NCBI GenBank assembly: GCA_034439655.1
Contig: JAWXAU010000003.1
Coordinates: 1 to 49,565, forward strand
DNA length: 49,565 nt
Origin: Bacteroidota bacterium
GTDB taxonomy: Bacteria; Bacteroidota; Bacteroidia; UKL13-3
Reading direction: 5' to 3'
In this document: positions 34,352 through 43,919 of the stretch, in pieces
How positions within the stretch are numbered: position 1 is the first letter of the stretch
How the letters are laid out: each line of letters begins with the position of its first letter
Translations under genes and position numbers: made by a program
Notes under the pieces: model-generated
What the model saw: the letters and a program-made list of their open reading frames with translations, nothing else
Told to the model about the DNA's origin: nothing
Databases searched by the model: none

Positions 34352-35962
34352 TTAAAATTTAACCTTATCTAGGTCAATATTAATATTATCTAGATCAATA
34401 TTTTGTGTTATAGGTATTATATCATCGAACAAAAACGTTTTTTCGGGATTTTTGCCCTTATTTATATAACCATCATCCATTTTATTATTCAAATTTATAT
34501 CGTCCACAATCCTTATCCTATAGTTTCCGGGCAACAAATATTTATATTCTAGTTTATTAGAACCATTTATAATATTACTCCTTATAGGGTTTAGTTTTTC
34601 ATCGAGTAGTTCTACCAATAAGGGTTTGGCTTGTGTTTGATTCATGGTTATTATTAAGCTACCATATAAATCCGATTTTTCTGTTTTGAATTTTATGGAA
34701 AAGGAATCTATTTTTTGATTAAAAATATCATTAAAAGCTCCATCTTTAAATTTTATTAAATAATTCTTGTCTGGTTTTAAATCTATTGGTAATACATATT
34801 GACTTTTTTCGTTATCTCTAAAAAAGGAGTTACCTACGTATTTTATTTTAATAGAATCTTCGTACAGTTCCAGGTTTCTATCATCATAGTTCCAAATAGG
34901 ACTGTGAAAACGGATGTTTAAGGTATCAAATAAATCTAGCTTACCGTTTTCTTTGATATTATTTGTAAGCCAGCATTGCCGCCTTATTTTATTGCTCATT
35001 TGGTGTGCCATTGTTACATCACGCCACCACCAATCATTCACATACACATCAAAATGTCCGTCCTGCATTTCAGCCGAGGGAGAAAACCAAATTAAGGTGT
35101 CTTCATCAATTCCACCGAATTCTAATAAGTAAGCCTCATCTGTAAACAAGTTGTTTTCCACCAATCTTTTATAAGCACCTTTGGGAGCCACAACAAATTC
35201 GAAAACACCATAGTTTTTACAGAAGTATTTTCTAAGTTCAGGCGTCTCTAAACTTTTATCATATGATGTTCTAATTGTAATATTATTGGTATTGCTATCT
35301 ACGTAAAACATAGGACCATAAAAACCAAACATTTCATTTTTGTCAGGCTTATTATTGTTGTTCTCGTCTTTGAAAACATAGATTCTATAGTTCTCGTCCT
35401 TTACTCCGCCGAAATCAAACTCACCCTTACTGCTTGAGAAGGTGACGTAATCAGGTTCTGTTCTAAATATGGAAGAGTCTTCATTTTGTTTATTTAAAAT
35501 AACAGTATATCCCGTGCCGTCATGTCCTGTGTACGCATCAATTATATTTCCTTTTATATTTCCCTTATTGATTATATTTCCTGTAGAAAAATAGAAATCA
35601 ATTAAGTTATTGGTATTCCCTTCGTTTATATCAGAAATTGCTTCTTTTAACTGTATATGATATGTTGTGTTTGGTTTTAAGGAATCTTTTAGCTTTATAT
35701 TTAATACCTTTCCGACTGCTTCATATTCTGGAGGATTAGTTTGCTTTGGGAAAATATTAATATTGTTTTCTCCACGAATCAATAGGATGTTTTCATCAAA
35801 ACGAAGCTTAATAATATTACCAGTAAAATTGATGGAATAATTTTCTGGGATTGATTTGATTTGTTTTGGTGGAGTTTTGTCTTTTTGCCCTCCAGAGGGA
35901 GTGCCGATATTCGCACATGAAGCAAATAAAAGCAATGTAAAAGTAAAGTATAATGTTTTCAT
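34352..35962 (-). CDS. Ig-like (Big_5 type) domain lipoprotein
   Basis: 536 residues. Lipoprotein signal MKTLYFTFTLLLFASC, with SC as lipobox, then ANIGTPSGGQKDKTPP. Residues about 30-130 are an Ig-like domain of the SbsA/Big_5 type (FDENILLIRGENNI, LNIKLKDSLKPNTTYHI). The rest repeats beta-rich segments with DENNNNKPDKNEMFG and DINLNNKMDDGY, calcium-loop-like Asp/Asn stretches. Such proteins are widespread and unassigned in Bacteroidota; surface anchoring is inferred. Its start overlaps the methyltransferase stop as ATGA, the last gene of the ybeY-mnmG operon. Confidence 0.75.
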   Translation of the reverse strand: MKTLYFTFTLLLFASCANIGTPSGGQKDKTPPKQIKSIPENYSINFTGNIIKLRFDENILLIRGENNINIFPKQTNPPEYEAVGKVLNIKLKDSLKPNTTYHIQLKEAISDINEGNTNNLIDFYFSTGNIINKGNIKGNIIDAYTGHDGTGYTVILNKQNEDSSIFRTEPDYVTFSSSKGEFDFGGVKDENYRIYVFKDENNNNKPDKNEMFGFYGPMFYVDSNTNNITIRTSYDKSLETPELRKYFCKNYGVFEFVVAPKGAYKRLVENNLFTDEAYLLEFGGIDEDTLIWFSPSAEMQDGHFDVYVNDWWWRDVTMAHQMSNKIRRQCWLTNNIKENGKLDLFDTLNIRFHSPIWNYDDRNLELYEDSIKIKYVGNSFFRDNEKSQYVLPIDLKPDKNYLIKFKDGAFNDIFNQKIDSFSIKFKTEKSDLYGSLIITMNQTQAKPLLVELLDEKLNPIRSNIINGSNKLEYKYLLPGNYRIRIVDDINLNNKMDDGYINKGKNPEKTFLFDDIIPITQNIDLDNINIDLDKVKF

Positions 35963-36843
35963 TTCTTTTTTATAACATAGAGCATGCTTGAGTACTTATG
36001 GTTGCCTGCGGCTTTAATATTAGATATCAAACCGCGGTAAAAGCCACGCAATATTTTCATTCCTCTCCCGTTATGCATTTCACTTCGCATACTCACATAA
36101 AAGGCATCGTAAAACATTCCTCTTTTTTCTACTATTTTAAAACCTAAGCGATTCATTAGGACACCCATATCTTCCGGAGAAAAGTGATAGATATGCCGCG
36201 GAACATCGTATGCATCCCATTTTTCTTTATAATGTAAAGCATCATAGCTTTTTCTGTTGGGGACAGCTATAAACAAAGTTCCCGAGTCTTTTAATATTCT
36301 ATGAAACTCTAGTACAGTTTCATCTATGTCGTACACATGTTCAAGGACATGCCATAATGTAATTATATCATATTTGTTGTTACCTTGATTTTTTATTTCA
36401 GCATTTGGAAAAACGTTTATGTCATATCTTTCCTTTACCACATTTCTAGCATTTTCCGACACATCCATTCCTGTTGATTTCCAACCTTGCTGTTTGCAAA
36501 AGTTAAGAAAATTACCTAGTCCACAACCGTAGTCAAGAATCTCTCCAGTTATCTTTTGGTATTTAGAAATTACTTTAAGTTTCCATTTTAAGTTTCTATT
36601 TCTAACCCAGCGGTACAAATATAAAACAAAGCTTTTGTCGTTGTCTTGGTGCGACACATATTTATCGCTTTCATAATACCTGCCGCACTCATTAAAATCG
36701 GGCCTCGGATTTGTAAAAACAAACCCACAATTATTGCATTGATCTAGGCTAAAATCTTCCCCAGAAGCAACATAATCTTTACATGAAAGAAAACGTTTTA
36801 ATAAATCTTCTTTGCAAACAGGGCACAATATTAATTTTTCCAT
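35959..36843 (-). CDS. Class I SAM-dependent methyltransferase with N-terminal zinc-ribbon-like segment
   Basis: 294 residues from ATG 36843, four bases after the mnmG stop; an upstream ATG at 36882 would read back into mnmG and adds a residue string of no family likeness. Two CXXC pairs (CPVC and CNNC in residues about 6-40) suggest a zinc ribbon. Motif I is EILDYGCGLGNFLNF, then GMDVSENARN, DIITLWHVLEHV and RILKDSGTLFIAVPN. Methyltransferases of this layout often act on sugars or polysaccharide precursors; the true substrate is unknown. Confidence 0.85.
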   Translation of the reverse strand: MEKLILCPVCKEDLLKRFLSCKDYVASGEDFSLDQCNNCGFVFTNPRPDFNECGRYYESDKYVSHQDNDKSFVLYLYRWVRNRNLKWKLKVISKYQKITGEILDYGCGLGNFLNFCKQQGWKSTGMDVSENARNVVKERYDINVFPNAEIKNQGNNKYDIITLWHVLEHVYDIDETVLEFHRILKDSGTLFIAVPNRKSYDALHYKEKWDAYDVPRHIYHFSPEDMGVLMNRLGFKIVEKRGMFYDAFYVSMRSEMHNGRGMKILRGFYRGLISNIKAAGNHKYSSMLYVIKKK

Positions 36844-36847
36844 ATGT

Positions 36848-38710
36848 TTATTTTCCCAAATGAACCAGTAGCAAGGACACATCCGAAGGGTTTACACCAC
36901 TAATTCTGCTAGCCTGTCCGAGTGTTCTTGGTTTTTGTTTAATTAGTTTTTCTCTTGCTTCGCTTGAAAGGTTGTGGACAATAGAATAATCAAAACCATC
37001 AAAAATGACCAAATCATCAAATTTTAGTAGCTTTAATGCAAGCTCTTTTTCCTTTAGGATATAGCTTTCATACTTTATCAAAATTTCAGCTTCAATTTTT
37101 GTTTCTTCATCAAACAGAGACAAAAATTTAGCAATTTCGGAGTTATTCATTTCTAATCCCAAAAGGGAAACTTGTGGCCTTGTTATAATAGAAATTAGTT
37201 TAACCTGTTGGCTAATGTTTGAGGAACCCACAGAGTTCAAATAGTCATTTACCGAATCAGCAGCAACGCTGGTTTTTTTAACAAAGTCAATTATTTTGAA
37301 AATATTGGACTCCTTTTCTTGTTTTCTTAATAATCGAGTATCTGAAGCCAGACCAATTTTATGCCCAATATTTGTTAGTCTCAAGTCGGCGTTATCCTGT
37401 CTTAATAGAATTCTAAACTCAGCTCTTGAGGTAAACATCCTATAAGGCTCATCTGTGCCCTTGTTTACGAGGTCGTCTATTAGAACACCGATATATGCTT
37501 CCGATCTATTTAGAATCAAAGGCTCTTTTTCTGTGTTTTTTAAATGGGCATTTATTCCAGCCATTAAACCTTGACAGGCCGCTTCTTCATATCCCGTAGT
37601 GCCATTTATTTGTCCTGCAAAATAAAGGTTTGTTATATTATGTGTTTCTAATGTTGGCTTTAGTTGGGTAGGAGGGAAGTAATCATATTCAATTGCGTAA
37701 CCTGGTCTAAACATTTTCACCTTTTCAAAGCCTGCAATTGCCCTTAATGCTTTTATCTGAATATGGTCGGGCAAGGAAGTAGAAAACCCATTAACATAGA
37801 TTTCGACAGTGTTCCAGCCTTCAGGCTCTACAAAAATCTGGTGTCTTTCCCTTTCCGAAAACCTGTTTATTTTATCTTCTATTGAGGGGCAGTACCTTGG
37901 ACCAAGGCCTTTTATTCTTCCAGAATACATGGGAGATTTATCAAAACCCTCTTTTAAATAGCTATGTACCGTTTCGTTAGTATAAGTAATCCAACAACAC
38001 CTTTGTTCTTTAGGTTTTGGTGTGTTGGTGTAGGAAAATTTTCCAGGGTTTTCGTCTCCCAATTGAGTTTCCATTTTTGAATAATCAAGTGTTCTACCAT
38101 CAACCCTTGGGGGTGTTCCTGTTTTCATTCGACCCGACTCGAACCCGATTTCCTTAAGCTGTTCTGTTATACCCGAAGAAGACTTTTCGCCCATCCTGCC
38201 GCCGCTCATTTGGGTTTCTCCAATATGGATTATACCATTCAAAAACGTACCGTTTGTTAATATAACAGATTTAGAATAGATGCTTCGTCCTGCAGAGGTC
38301 TTAACTCCTACAACAGCCTTGTCTCTTATCAAAAGCTCTCGTACTGAGTCTTGCCAAAAATCAACTCCAAGATTTTGTTCCAATTGATTTCTCCATTCTA
38401 ATGCAAACAAAGCCCTGTCGTTTTGAGTCCTCGGGCTCCACATTGCTGGTCCCTTAGACCTGTTTAACATTCTGAACTGTATAGTGGAAAGGTCTGATAC
38501 AATACCTGATAGGCCGCCGAGAGCATCAATTTCTCTTACAATTTGTCCTTTTGCTACTCCACCCATGGCGGGGTTGCAACTCATCTGTGCAATTTTGGCC
38601 ATGTCCATAGTTATGAGCAGCACAGAGGAACCCATTTTTGCAGCAGCATTAGCTGCTTCACAACCAGCATGACCAGCACCAACCACTATTAAATCATATT
38701 CTTTAAACAC
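36848..38710 (-). CDS. mnmG: tRNA uridine-5-carboxymethylaminomethyl modification enzyme
   Basis: 620 residues. FAD-binding enzyme that, with MnmE, makes cmnm5U at the wobble base of certain tRNAs. The dinucleotide motif GAGHAGCE is at residues 11-18; further family blocks are MSCNPAMGGVAKGQIVREID, GRMKTGTPPRVDGRTLD, YCPSIEDKINRF, and in the C-terminal helical region TSRAEFRILLRQDNADLRLT, PRTLGQASRISGVNPSD. The start overlaps the ybeY end by eight bases. Also called gidA; linked to oriC in some bacteria, not shown here. Confidence 0.98.
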   Translation of the reverse strand: MFKEYDLIVVGAGHAGCEAANAAAKMGSSVLLITMDMAKIAQMSCNPAMGGVAKGQIVREIDALGGLSGIVSDLSTIQFRMLNRSKGPAMWSPRTQNDRALFALEWRNQLEQNLGVDFWQDSVRELLIRDKAVVGVKTSAGRSIYSKSVILTNGTFLNGIIHIGETQMSGGRMGEKSSSGITEQLKEIGFESGRMKTGTPPRVDGRTLDYSKMETQLGDENPGKFSYTNTPKPKEQRCCWITYTNETVHSYLKEGFDKSPMYSGRIKGLGPRYCPSIEDKINRFSERERHQIFVEPEGWNTVEIYVNGFSTSLPDHIQIKALRAIAGFEKVKMFRPGYAIEYDYFPPTQLKPTLETHNITNLYFAGQINGTTGYEEAACQGLMAGINAHLKNTEKEPLILNRSEAYIGVLIDDLVNKGTDEPYRMFTSRAEFRILLRQDNADLRLTNIGHKIGLASDTRLLRKQEKESNIFKIIDFVKKTSVAADSVNDYLNSVGSSNISQQVKLISIITRPQVSLLGLEMNNSEIAKFLSLFDEETKIEAEILIKYESYILKEKELALKLLKFDDLVIFDGFDYSIVHNLSSEAREKLIKQKPRTLGQASRISGVNPSDVSLLLVHLGK

Positions 38711-39170
38711 CTCGTTTTATATTATAACTCTGTTTCACGTGAAACAATAAAAGTTTAGCTATGTATTGCGATTCCTTTTCCCTCATCCTTTCTCTTTCTG
38801 TCTTTTTTTTATCGTTGTAACCGACGAGGTGCAGTATTCCGTGGGCGATTACCCTATAAAGCTCCTCAGAAAAACTTAATTTTAGATTATTGCTGTTTTC
38901 TAATACGCTATCTACACTAATATATATTTCAGACTCAACTATATTCAATTCCGAATCGGCAAGATCAAAGGTTATAATATCTGTATAATAATCATGCGAC
39001 AAATATTGCTTATTTATATTTAGCAAAAACAAGTCATCACAAAAAATCAAATTAATTTGTTTCACGTGAAACGATTCAGACTGAACAATTGACTCCATCC
39101 AAGCTTTAATGATTCTTTTTTGTTTCACTTGAAAATTAACCCCGACAGAAAAAATACCGATTTTTGGCAA
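38703..39170 (-). CDS. ybeY: rRNA maturation endonuclease YbeY
   Basis: 155 residues. Single-strand endonuclease for 16S rRNA 3'-end processing and 70S quality control. Metal site: His110 and His114 in HGILHLVGYND; the third ligand, usually His in GYDH, is Asp120 here, as in many Bacteroidota members. Family segments SHDYYTDIITFD and EIYISVDSV are present. It ends within mnmG's start (eight-base overlap), so ybeY and mnmG are co-translated. Confidence 0.93.
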   Translation of the reverse strand: MPKIGIFSVGVNFQVKQKRIIKAWMESIVQSESFHVKQINLIFCDDLFLLNINKQYLSHDYYTDIITFDLADSELNIVESEIYISVDSVLENSNNLKLSFSEELYRVIAHGILHLVGYNDKKKTERERMREKESQYIAKLLLFHVKQSYNIKRGV

Positions 39171-39183
39171 TACTATAAAACAA

Positions 39184-40977
39184 TTATCTGATTAGATCGA
39201 AAACGCCACTGTAGTTTTTATGTAGCTTGTCAAGTCCTTTTATATATCCCCAAAACATATAGGTTGATTCGGGGTAATAATTCCCGTGAGAGTCTTTACC
39301 GTCCCAACCCTTTCTTATTTCATCTCCTTCCAGGGTTTTCAGTATGCTTCCCCAGCGATCGTATATTCTAACATATGATTTATCGTAATCTATATATGAA
39401 CCAACCGGTTTCCATTTTCTATTTACGCCAAAAGGACAAAAAGCATTTGGAAAATAGATTTGGTGCTCACGCAATTCACAGAATATGTTTGAACGTGATC
39501 GTTCAACCTTTCCAGTATATGGATTTGTTTTCCCTTCTACGGCCTCAATATAGTAGCAAACACCATGGCAGCTCATGTCATACGGCAATTCTAAATCATG
39601 ATAAAAACTGTCTGTTGGTTTATTTGCTCCCAATAAATTATAAGTACTTGCAGCCCCACAATTTCCACCTCTATAAACATAATACAAAGAAACTCCGTTG
39701 TACGGCCAACCTTGATAATGAAACCATTTAAGCTCTAAATCTGTATCGTACAAACCAAGAATACCAAAAGAGTCTAAAATCATATTATTGGCAATATTGG
39801 AACCACTGTCTGATATGTTCCCGCAGTTGTCAAAAACTTGTATTTTATAATAATACCTTTTATTAGCTACGTCTACTTTAGAATCAGTATAGGAATATAT
39901 AAATTGGTTATTAAAAGGAATTTTGGCAGTTTGCAACCATGAAAAGGAATCTCCTTCACTTCTCAATAGTTTAAAAGAGCTTATTGCGGCAGAGGTGTCT
40001 GTTACCCATTCAATTTCAACTTTTTGGTCATCGGTAACTGTTGCATGATTTATATAGTTAATTTTAGGCTTTTTAATATTTTTTAAGTTATAACCAATAA
40101 TATTTGATGTCGAAAAAACCTTACTATCATCTCTTGTTGCTCTTACAAAAACAGCAACACTATCGCCTGAAACAAGGCTAGCTATTTGGGCAGAATCGGT
40201 AATACCGTCTACTGTTTTTTCCAAAACAAACGGACTACCATTTCTTGAAACATATACATCGTATTGGAGTACTTGCCAAGCCTGGTAAAGGGTCCAGCGA
40301 ATACTTACAAAACCCTTACAATCATTTAATTGACTACTTAAAAGGATGGAACTATGGAAGGATGGAACAGCAGCCGTTAAACCACAGCTATCGAAAGCAG
40401 CAATACCAAAAGAATAGGAAGAGTCTTTAACATTAGAGCCTTTAATAATAAAAAAGGTATCAGAGGTTTGCCCGATGATAATGTTAGAGGCTCCAAGATT
40501 TTGAACTATTAAATAACCAGCAATGTCAGGTGAACTATTTTTCTGCCAACCTAAGAAAAGGTCACCATTTACATAGTTAACACTCACAGAGTCTAATGAC
40601 GATGTTTGAGGCCTGTTAATGTCTATAGTTATTGTGTCGGAAGCAAGTGAGGAATCGCCATTACAAAGATTATGATATATAAGAAAATATTGCCAATCTT
40701 TAGATATTTTATTAGCTCCTTTGTGCGAATAAGTATTTTGTGCCAAAAACATTACACTATCAATAATATCAAAAGACTTGGTGGTGTCTTGTCTTCCCCA
40801 AATATGCATACTTATAAAGCCATTACAGCCATCGGTTGGGGTAATCCAATATAGTATAATGTCAGAATCATTATCGGAGACACACGCCCTCCTTAAGTTA
40901 GGGGTCTGAGAAAATGAATTATGCATTGTAAAACACAGCACAATAAACAACATTAATCTTTTCGTATTGTATATCAT
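39184..40977 (-). CDS. Secreted Fn3-like protein with gliding-motility-associated C-terminal (CHU_C) domain
   Basis: 597 residues. Signal peptide ends around NSFSQ. The interior has several Fn3-like segments, e.g. VNGDLFLGWQKNSSPDIAGY and KRYYYKIQVFDNCGNIS. Residues about 505-597 are the CHU_C domain: IYFPNAFCPFGVNRKWKPVG, VRIYDRWGSILKTL, GWDGKDSHGNYYPESTYMFW. This domain is a type IX secretion signal or anchor of the B type; the protein is thus predicted to be exported to the cell surface. It starts 11 bases after the M16 gene and ends 13 bases before ybeY. Confidence 0.88.
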   Translation of the reverse strand: MIYNTKRLMLFIVLCFTMHNSFSQTPNLRRACVSDNDSDIILYWITPTDGCNGFISMHIWGRQDTTKSFDIIDSVMFLAQNTYSHKGANKISKDWQYFLIYHNLCNGDSSLASDTITIDINRPQTSSLDSVSVNYVNGDLFLGWQKNSSPDIAGYLIVQNLGASNIIIGQTSDTFFIIKGSNVKDSSYSFGIAAFDSCGLTAAVPSFHSSILLSSQLNDCKGFVSIRWTLYQAWQVLQYDVYVSRNGSPFVLEKTVDGITDSAQIASLVSGDSVAVFVRATRDDSKVFSTSNIIGYNLKNIKKPKINYINHATVTDDQKVEIEWVTDTSAAISSFKLLRSEGDSFSWLQTAKIPFNNQFIYSYTDSKVDVANKRYYYKIQVFDNCGNISDSGSNIANNMILDSFGILGLYDTDLELKWFHYQGWPYNGVSLYYVYRGGNCGAASTYNLLGANKPTDSFYHDLELPYDMSCHGVCYYIEAVEGKTNPYTGKVERSRSNIFCELREHQIYFPNAFCPFGVNRKWKPVGSYIDYDKSYVRIYDRWGSILKTLEGDEIRKGWDGKDSHGNYYPESTYMFWGYIKGLDKLHKNYSGVFDLIR

Positions 40978-40988
40978 ATTTACAATTT

Positions 40989-42281
40989 TTATTTACTCCC
41001 AACTACAATAGTGGTGAAGTCTTCTTTGTTTAAATATTTATTAGCCAAAAGTTGAACCGTTTGAATAGAAGTATTTTTTATCGCATTTAAATAAGTTGTA
41101 TAATATTCCCAATCTAGTTTCTCATTTAAAAGCATTTGTAGTCTGTCTGCTTGGGCAAAAGAACCATCAAAAAGTCGGGCCAAATTACCACACATATAGT
41201 TTTTCACCGTGCGAAGCTCTTCCTCCGTTACAGGCTCTGTTTTTAATTTGTTAATTTCGTAATCGATGCAAGCAAGGGTATCGTTCCATTTATCATTCAG
41301 CACCTCTGTGTGTATGGAGAACACACCAAAATCCGCAATGTTTTGCAAGCTACAACCAATCCCATAAGTATAACCTTTTTCTTCGCGTATGTTTTTCATC
41401 AACCTAGAACCAAAGTAACCACCAAGCAGCGTACTTACCACCTGCATACATACGAAATCTGGGTGCTTGCGATTAATTAGTTTTGTTCCCATGTGAATGG
41501 CTGCTTGAATAGATTCGTCCTTTTGAATAAAGATCAATCCTTTTTGGGGTATATAGTCAGACAATAAATCTGTGTGGGTAGTTGCTTTTGTGCTAGTATA
41601 AATGTTTAATTCTTTAATAGTGTCAATTATTATGTTGCTACAGCATCCTGAAAGTACGATTTGTTGCAAACCGGATTTGATTAATGTTTCAAAAAAAGCA
41701 TTTAGATCAGATTGTTTTAATGCATCATAGTCTGTGGTTTCTGAAATGTTGCCCAAGGGGTGTTGTGTACCCCAAAAAGCTTTAGCAAATGCTCGTTTGC
41801 AAATAGTTCCGTTTTTTTGCAAATCAACAAGAAGCCGTTGTTTTTGGCGATTTATATATAAGTCTATTTCCTTGTTTTCAAAAGACGCATTGCTTATAAT
41901 ATCTATTATGAGAATAAAGATGTCTTTAAAATTCGGCTCAGTACCGAAAACAGTGAGCTTTGAATAATTATAGGCAATATCTTTCTCGAGAAAGGAGCCG
42001 TAAAAGTCAAGGCTTTCATGAATCTGTTCCGAGGACTTACCAAATGTTCCCTCTGTCATTAAATTGAATGCAGCGTTAGATGTTGTGGGCTGCAAATTGT
42101 GCTTAATACCTGCTGCAAAATATAAATCTATCCGAAACCCGATGGTGTTAAGCTCAGGCAATAAATGCAATGTTACGCCATTATCCAAAACCAACTTTTT
42201 ATGATTGGGCACAGGGAGTGTATCCACCAAGTTAATAGCAGGAGAGGCTTGTCTAAAATCAAAAGTTTTACTTTGGTTCAT
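40989..42281 (-). CDS. M16 family peptidase-like protein lacking the zinc motif
   Basis: 430 residues. M16 fold, but at the place where HXXEH is expected the sequence is NAAFNLMTEGT, so it cannot bind zinc and is probably the non-catalytic partner. Later family features are present: VSTLLGGYFGSRLMKNIREEKGYTYG, the R/Y-containing substrate-contact motif. It overlaps the active M16 gene by 14 bases. No signal peptide is visible. Such pairs assemble into a clam-shaped heterodimer (family knowledge). Confidence 0.88.
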   Translation of the reverse strand: MNQSKTFDFRQASPAINLVDTLPVPNHKKLVLDNGVTLHLLPELNTIGFRIDLYFAAGIKHNLQPTTSNAAFNLMTEGTFGKSSEQIHESLDFYGSFLEKDIAYNYSKLTVFGTEPNFKDIFILIIDIISNASFENKEIDLYINRQKQRLLVDLQKNGTICKRAFAKAFWGTQHPLGNISETTDYDALKQSDLNAFFETLIKSGLQQIVLSGCCSNIIIDTIKELNIYTSTKATTHTDLLSDYIPQKGLIFIQKDESIQAAIHMGTKLINRKHPDFVCMQVVSTLLGGYFGSRLMKNIREEKGYTYGIGCSLQNIADFGVFSIHTEVLNDKWNDTLACIDYEINKLKTEPVTEEELRTVKNYMCGNLARLFDGSFAQADRLQMLLNEKLDWEYYTTYLNAIKNTSIQTVQLLANKYLNKEDFTTIVVGSK

Positions 42282-43503
42282 AATATAGGGTAGAGCAATT
42301 GGTTGGAACTAAAACTTGCTTTGCCACTTTTTGTATATGTTCTTTTTGTACGTTATTATATAAATCTAGTTCAGTATTTACCCAATCAATGTGGCCAATG
42401 TTTTCGGCAAATGCAAGATTCATGGCCTTATTCATAAGGTTTAGTTGGCCAAAAACAAATATGCTTTCTGCTTTGTTTTTCACCTTTTGTAATTCGGTAT
42501 CAGTTACAGTTTCTTGCTGCAGCTTGATGAGTTCAATACTTATACCTTCCTCCGCTTGTTCAAAAGTAATATTATCATTCAAGCGTCCTTCCACAACAAA
42601 CAATCCAGCATCAATATCGCCACTTATGTATGCGTTGATGTCGCTAAACAATTTTTGTTCCTTAACAAGTTTGTTTAACAAACGTCCTGATTTCCCCCCA
42701 GAAAGTATATCGGACATAAAATCGGTGGCATGGAAATCGACGTGGAGGCGATCGCACATGTGATAGGCCTTATATATTGCTTTTTGGGGAACATCAGCTT
42801 TTACGGTTTCGAATCTTTCCTCATTTTGCAGCGGCTCTATGGGCATATTTGTTTTTGTAATATTGCGGTTTTCAATTCCACCAAACCACTTTTCGGCGAG
42901 CCTTACCGTTTCATCAAAAGATATGTTGCCCGCTATAGACAGTATTGCATTGTCAGGCCCATAATGTTTGTAGAAGAATTCTTTCACATCTTTTAGAGAA
43001 GCGTTTTCAATATGCGATAGTTCTTTACCAATAGTAGCCCACTGGTATGGGTGGGTTTTGTATGCCAGAGGTCTTAGCTTTAACCACACATCGCCATAAG
43101 GTTGGTTTAGGTAGCGTTGTTTGAACTCTTCGCACACTACTTTGCGTTGCACCTCGAGGCTTTGTTCGCTGAAGTCTAACTGTAACATACGATCACTTTC
43201 TACCCACAGTGCTGTTTCAATATTTGCTGCGGGCAGTGTTTCGTAATAGTTTGTGATATCGTTATTGGTAAAAGCATTGTTGTCTCCACCTGCAAGTTGC
43301 AAAGGGGTATCGAAGTTAGGCACATTAATACTGCCACCAAACATTAAGTGCTCGAACAAGTGAGCAAAGCCTGTCTTAGCGGGGTTCTCGTTCTTTGCCC
43401 CCACTTTATATAATACATTTACCACCACCATCGGGGTGTTTGCATCGTAGTGGTGAATAACGGTTAGACCGTTTTTAAGCTGGTATTTTTCGTATTTAAT
43501 CAA
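42268..43503 (-). CDS. M16 family zinc peptidase (active subunit)
   Basis: 411 residues. The HXXEH motif is HLFEH at 48-52, with the third ligand in the EVQRKVVCEEFKQR segment. Later blocks SDILSGGKSGRLLNKLVKEQ match the family. The enzyme cuts short peptides inside a closed chamber. No signal peptide is seen, so it should be cytoplasmic or exported by other means. A TATTTTTG box (43578-43585) lies 75 bases before the start. Confidence 0.93.
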   Translation of the reverse strand: MIKYEKYQLKNGLTVIHHYDANTPMVVVNVLYKVGAKNENPAKTGFAHLFEHLMFGGSINVPNFDTPLQLAGGDNNAFTNNDITNYYETLPAANIETALWVESDRMLQLDFSEQSLEVQRKVVCEEFKQRYLNQPYGDVWLKLRPLAYKTHPYQWATIGKELSHIENASLKDVKEFFYKHYGPDNAILSIAGNISFDETVRLAEKWFGGIENRNITKTNMPIEPLQNEERFETVKADVPQKAIYKAYHMCDRLHVDFHATDFMSDILSGGKSGRLLNKLVKEQKLFSDINAYISGDIDAGLFVVEGRLNDNITFEQAEEGISIELIKLQQETVTDTELQKVKNKAESIFVFGQLNLMNKAMNLAFAENIGHIDWVNTELDLYNNVQKEHIQKVAKQVLVPTNCSTLYYEPK

Positions 43504-43577
43504 AGCTGTGAGTTAAGGAAAACAAAGCAAAATGCTATGGAAATAACATAGTATAGATTTGCTGATTTTTCAACCCA

Positions 43578-43585
43578 CAAAAATA
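43578..43585 (-). promoter_or_regulatory. Possible promoter -7 box for the M16 pair
   Basis: The minus strand reads TATTTTTG, a full match to TAnnTTTG but in an A-rich stretch where chance matches are more likely. It is in the 110-bp gap upstream of the M16 gene. Confidence 0.35.
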
Positions 43586-43613
43586 AAGGAAAAAAAAGAT
43601 ATATGAGGCTAAG

Positions 43614-43919
43614 TTATTTACGGTACTGCAACCGCGTGTATACTTTTTGCAACAAACGGTCTATTACCAACTGGGCCAAAGTATTAGGCTGTTCTGCTTC
43701 GGGAACATTTTGAAGTGTATCCTTAAAAAGCTCTTCTTTCACATCAACAAGGTACATAAAACTCATGAGCTTTGCAATGCCCTGCCCTTGTTTATCGTGG
43801 ATATGGGCCGCAATTTTGCTTTTTACAGCATTCATAGAACTAGCCTCGGTGTAGGTTTCGAGATATTGGCCAAGCAAAACCTCAAGCTCAATAATAACCA
43901 ATTGTTCATTGGGCTCCAT
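43614..43919 (-). CDS. Small helical protein of unknown function
   Basis: 101 residues, predicted mostly alpha-helical and acidic at the start (MEPNEQLVIIELEVLLGQYL), with no signal peptide or membrane segment. No family recognised. Its ATG overlaps the stop of the preceding adenylyltransferase gene by one base (TAATG), so its synthesis is likely coupled to it. It is the last gene of the panD operon. Confidence 0.7.
   Translation of the reverse strand: MEPNEQLVIIELEVLLGQYLETYTEASSMNAVKSKIAAHIHDKQGQGIAKLMSFMYLVDVKEELFKDTLQNVPEAEQPNTLAQLVIDRLLQKVYTRLQYRK

Noticed and set aside
36844-36882. Upstream ATG of the second methyltransferase
   Set aside because: It lies inside mnmG and adds residues without family likeness; ATG 36843, four bases after the mnmG stop, fits better.
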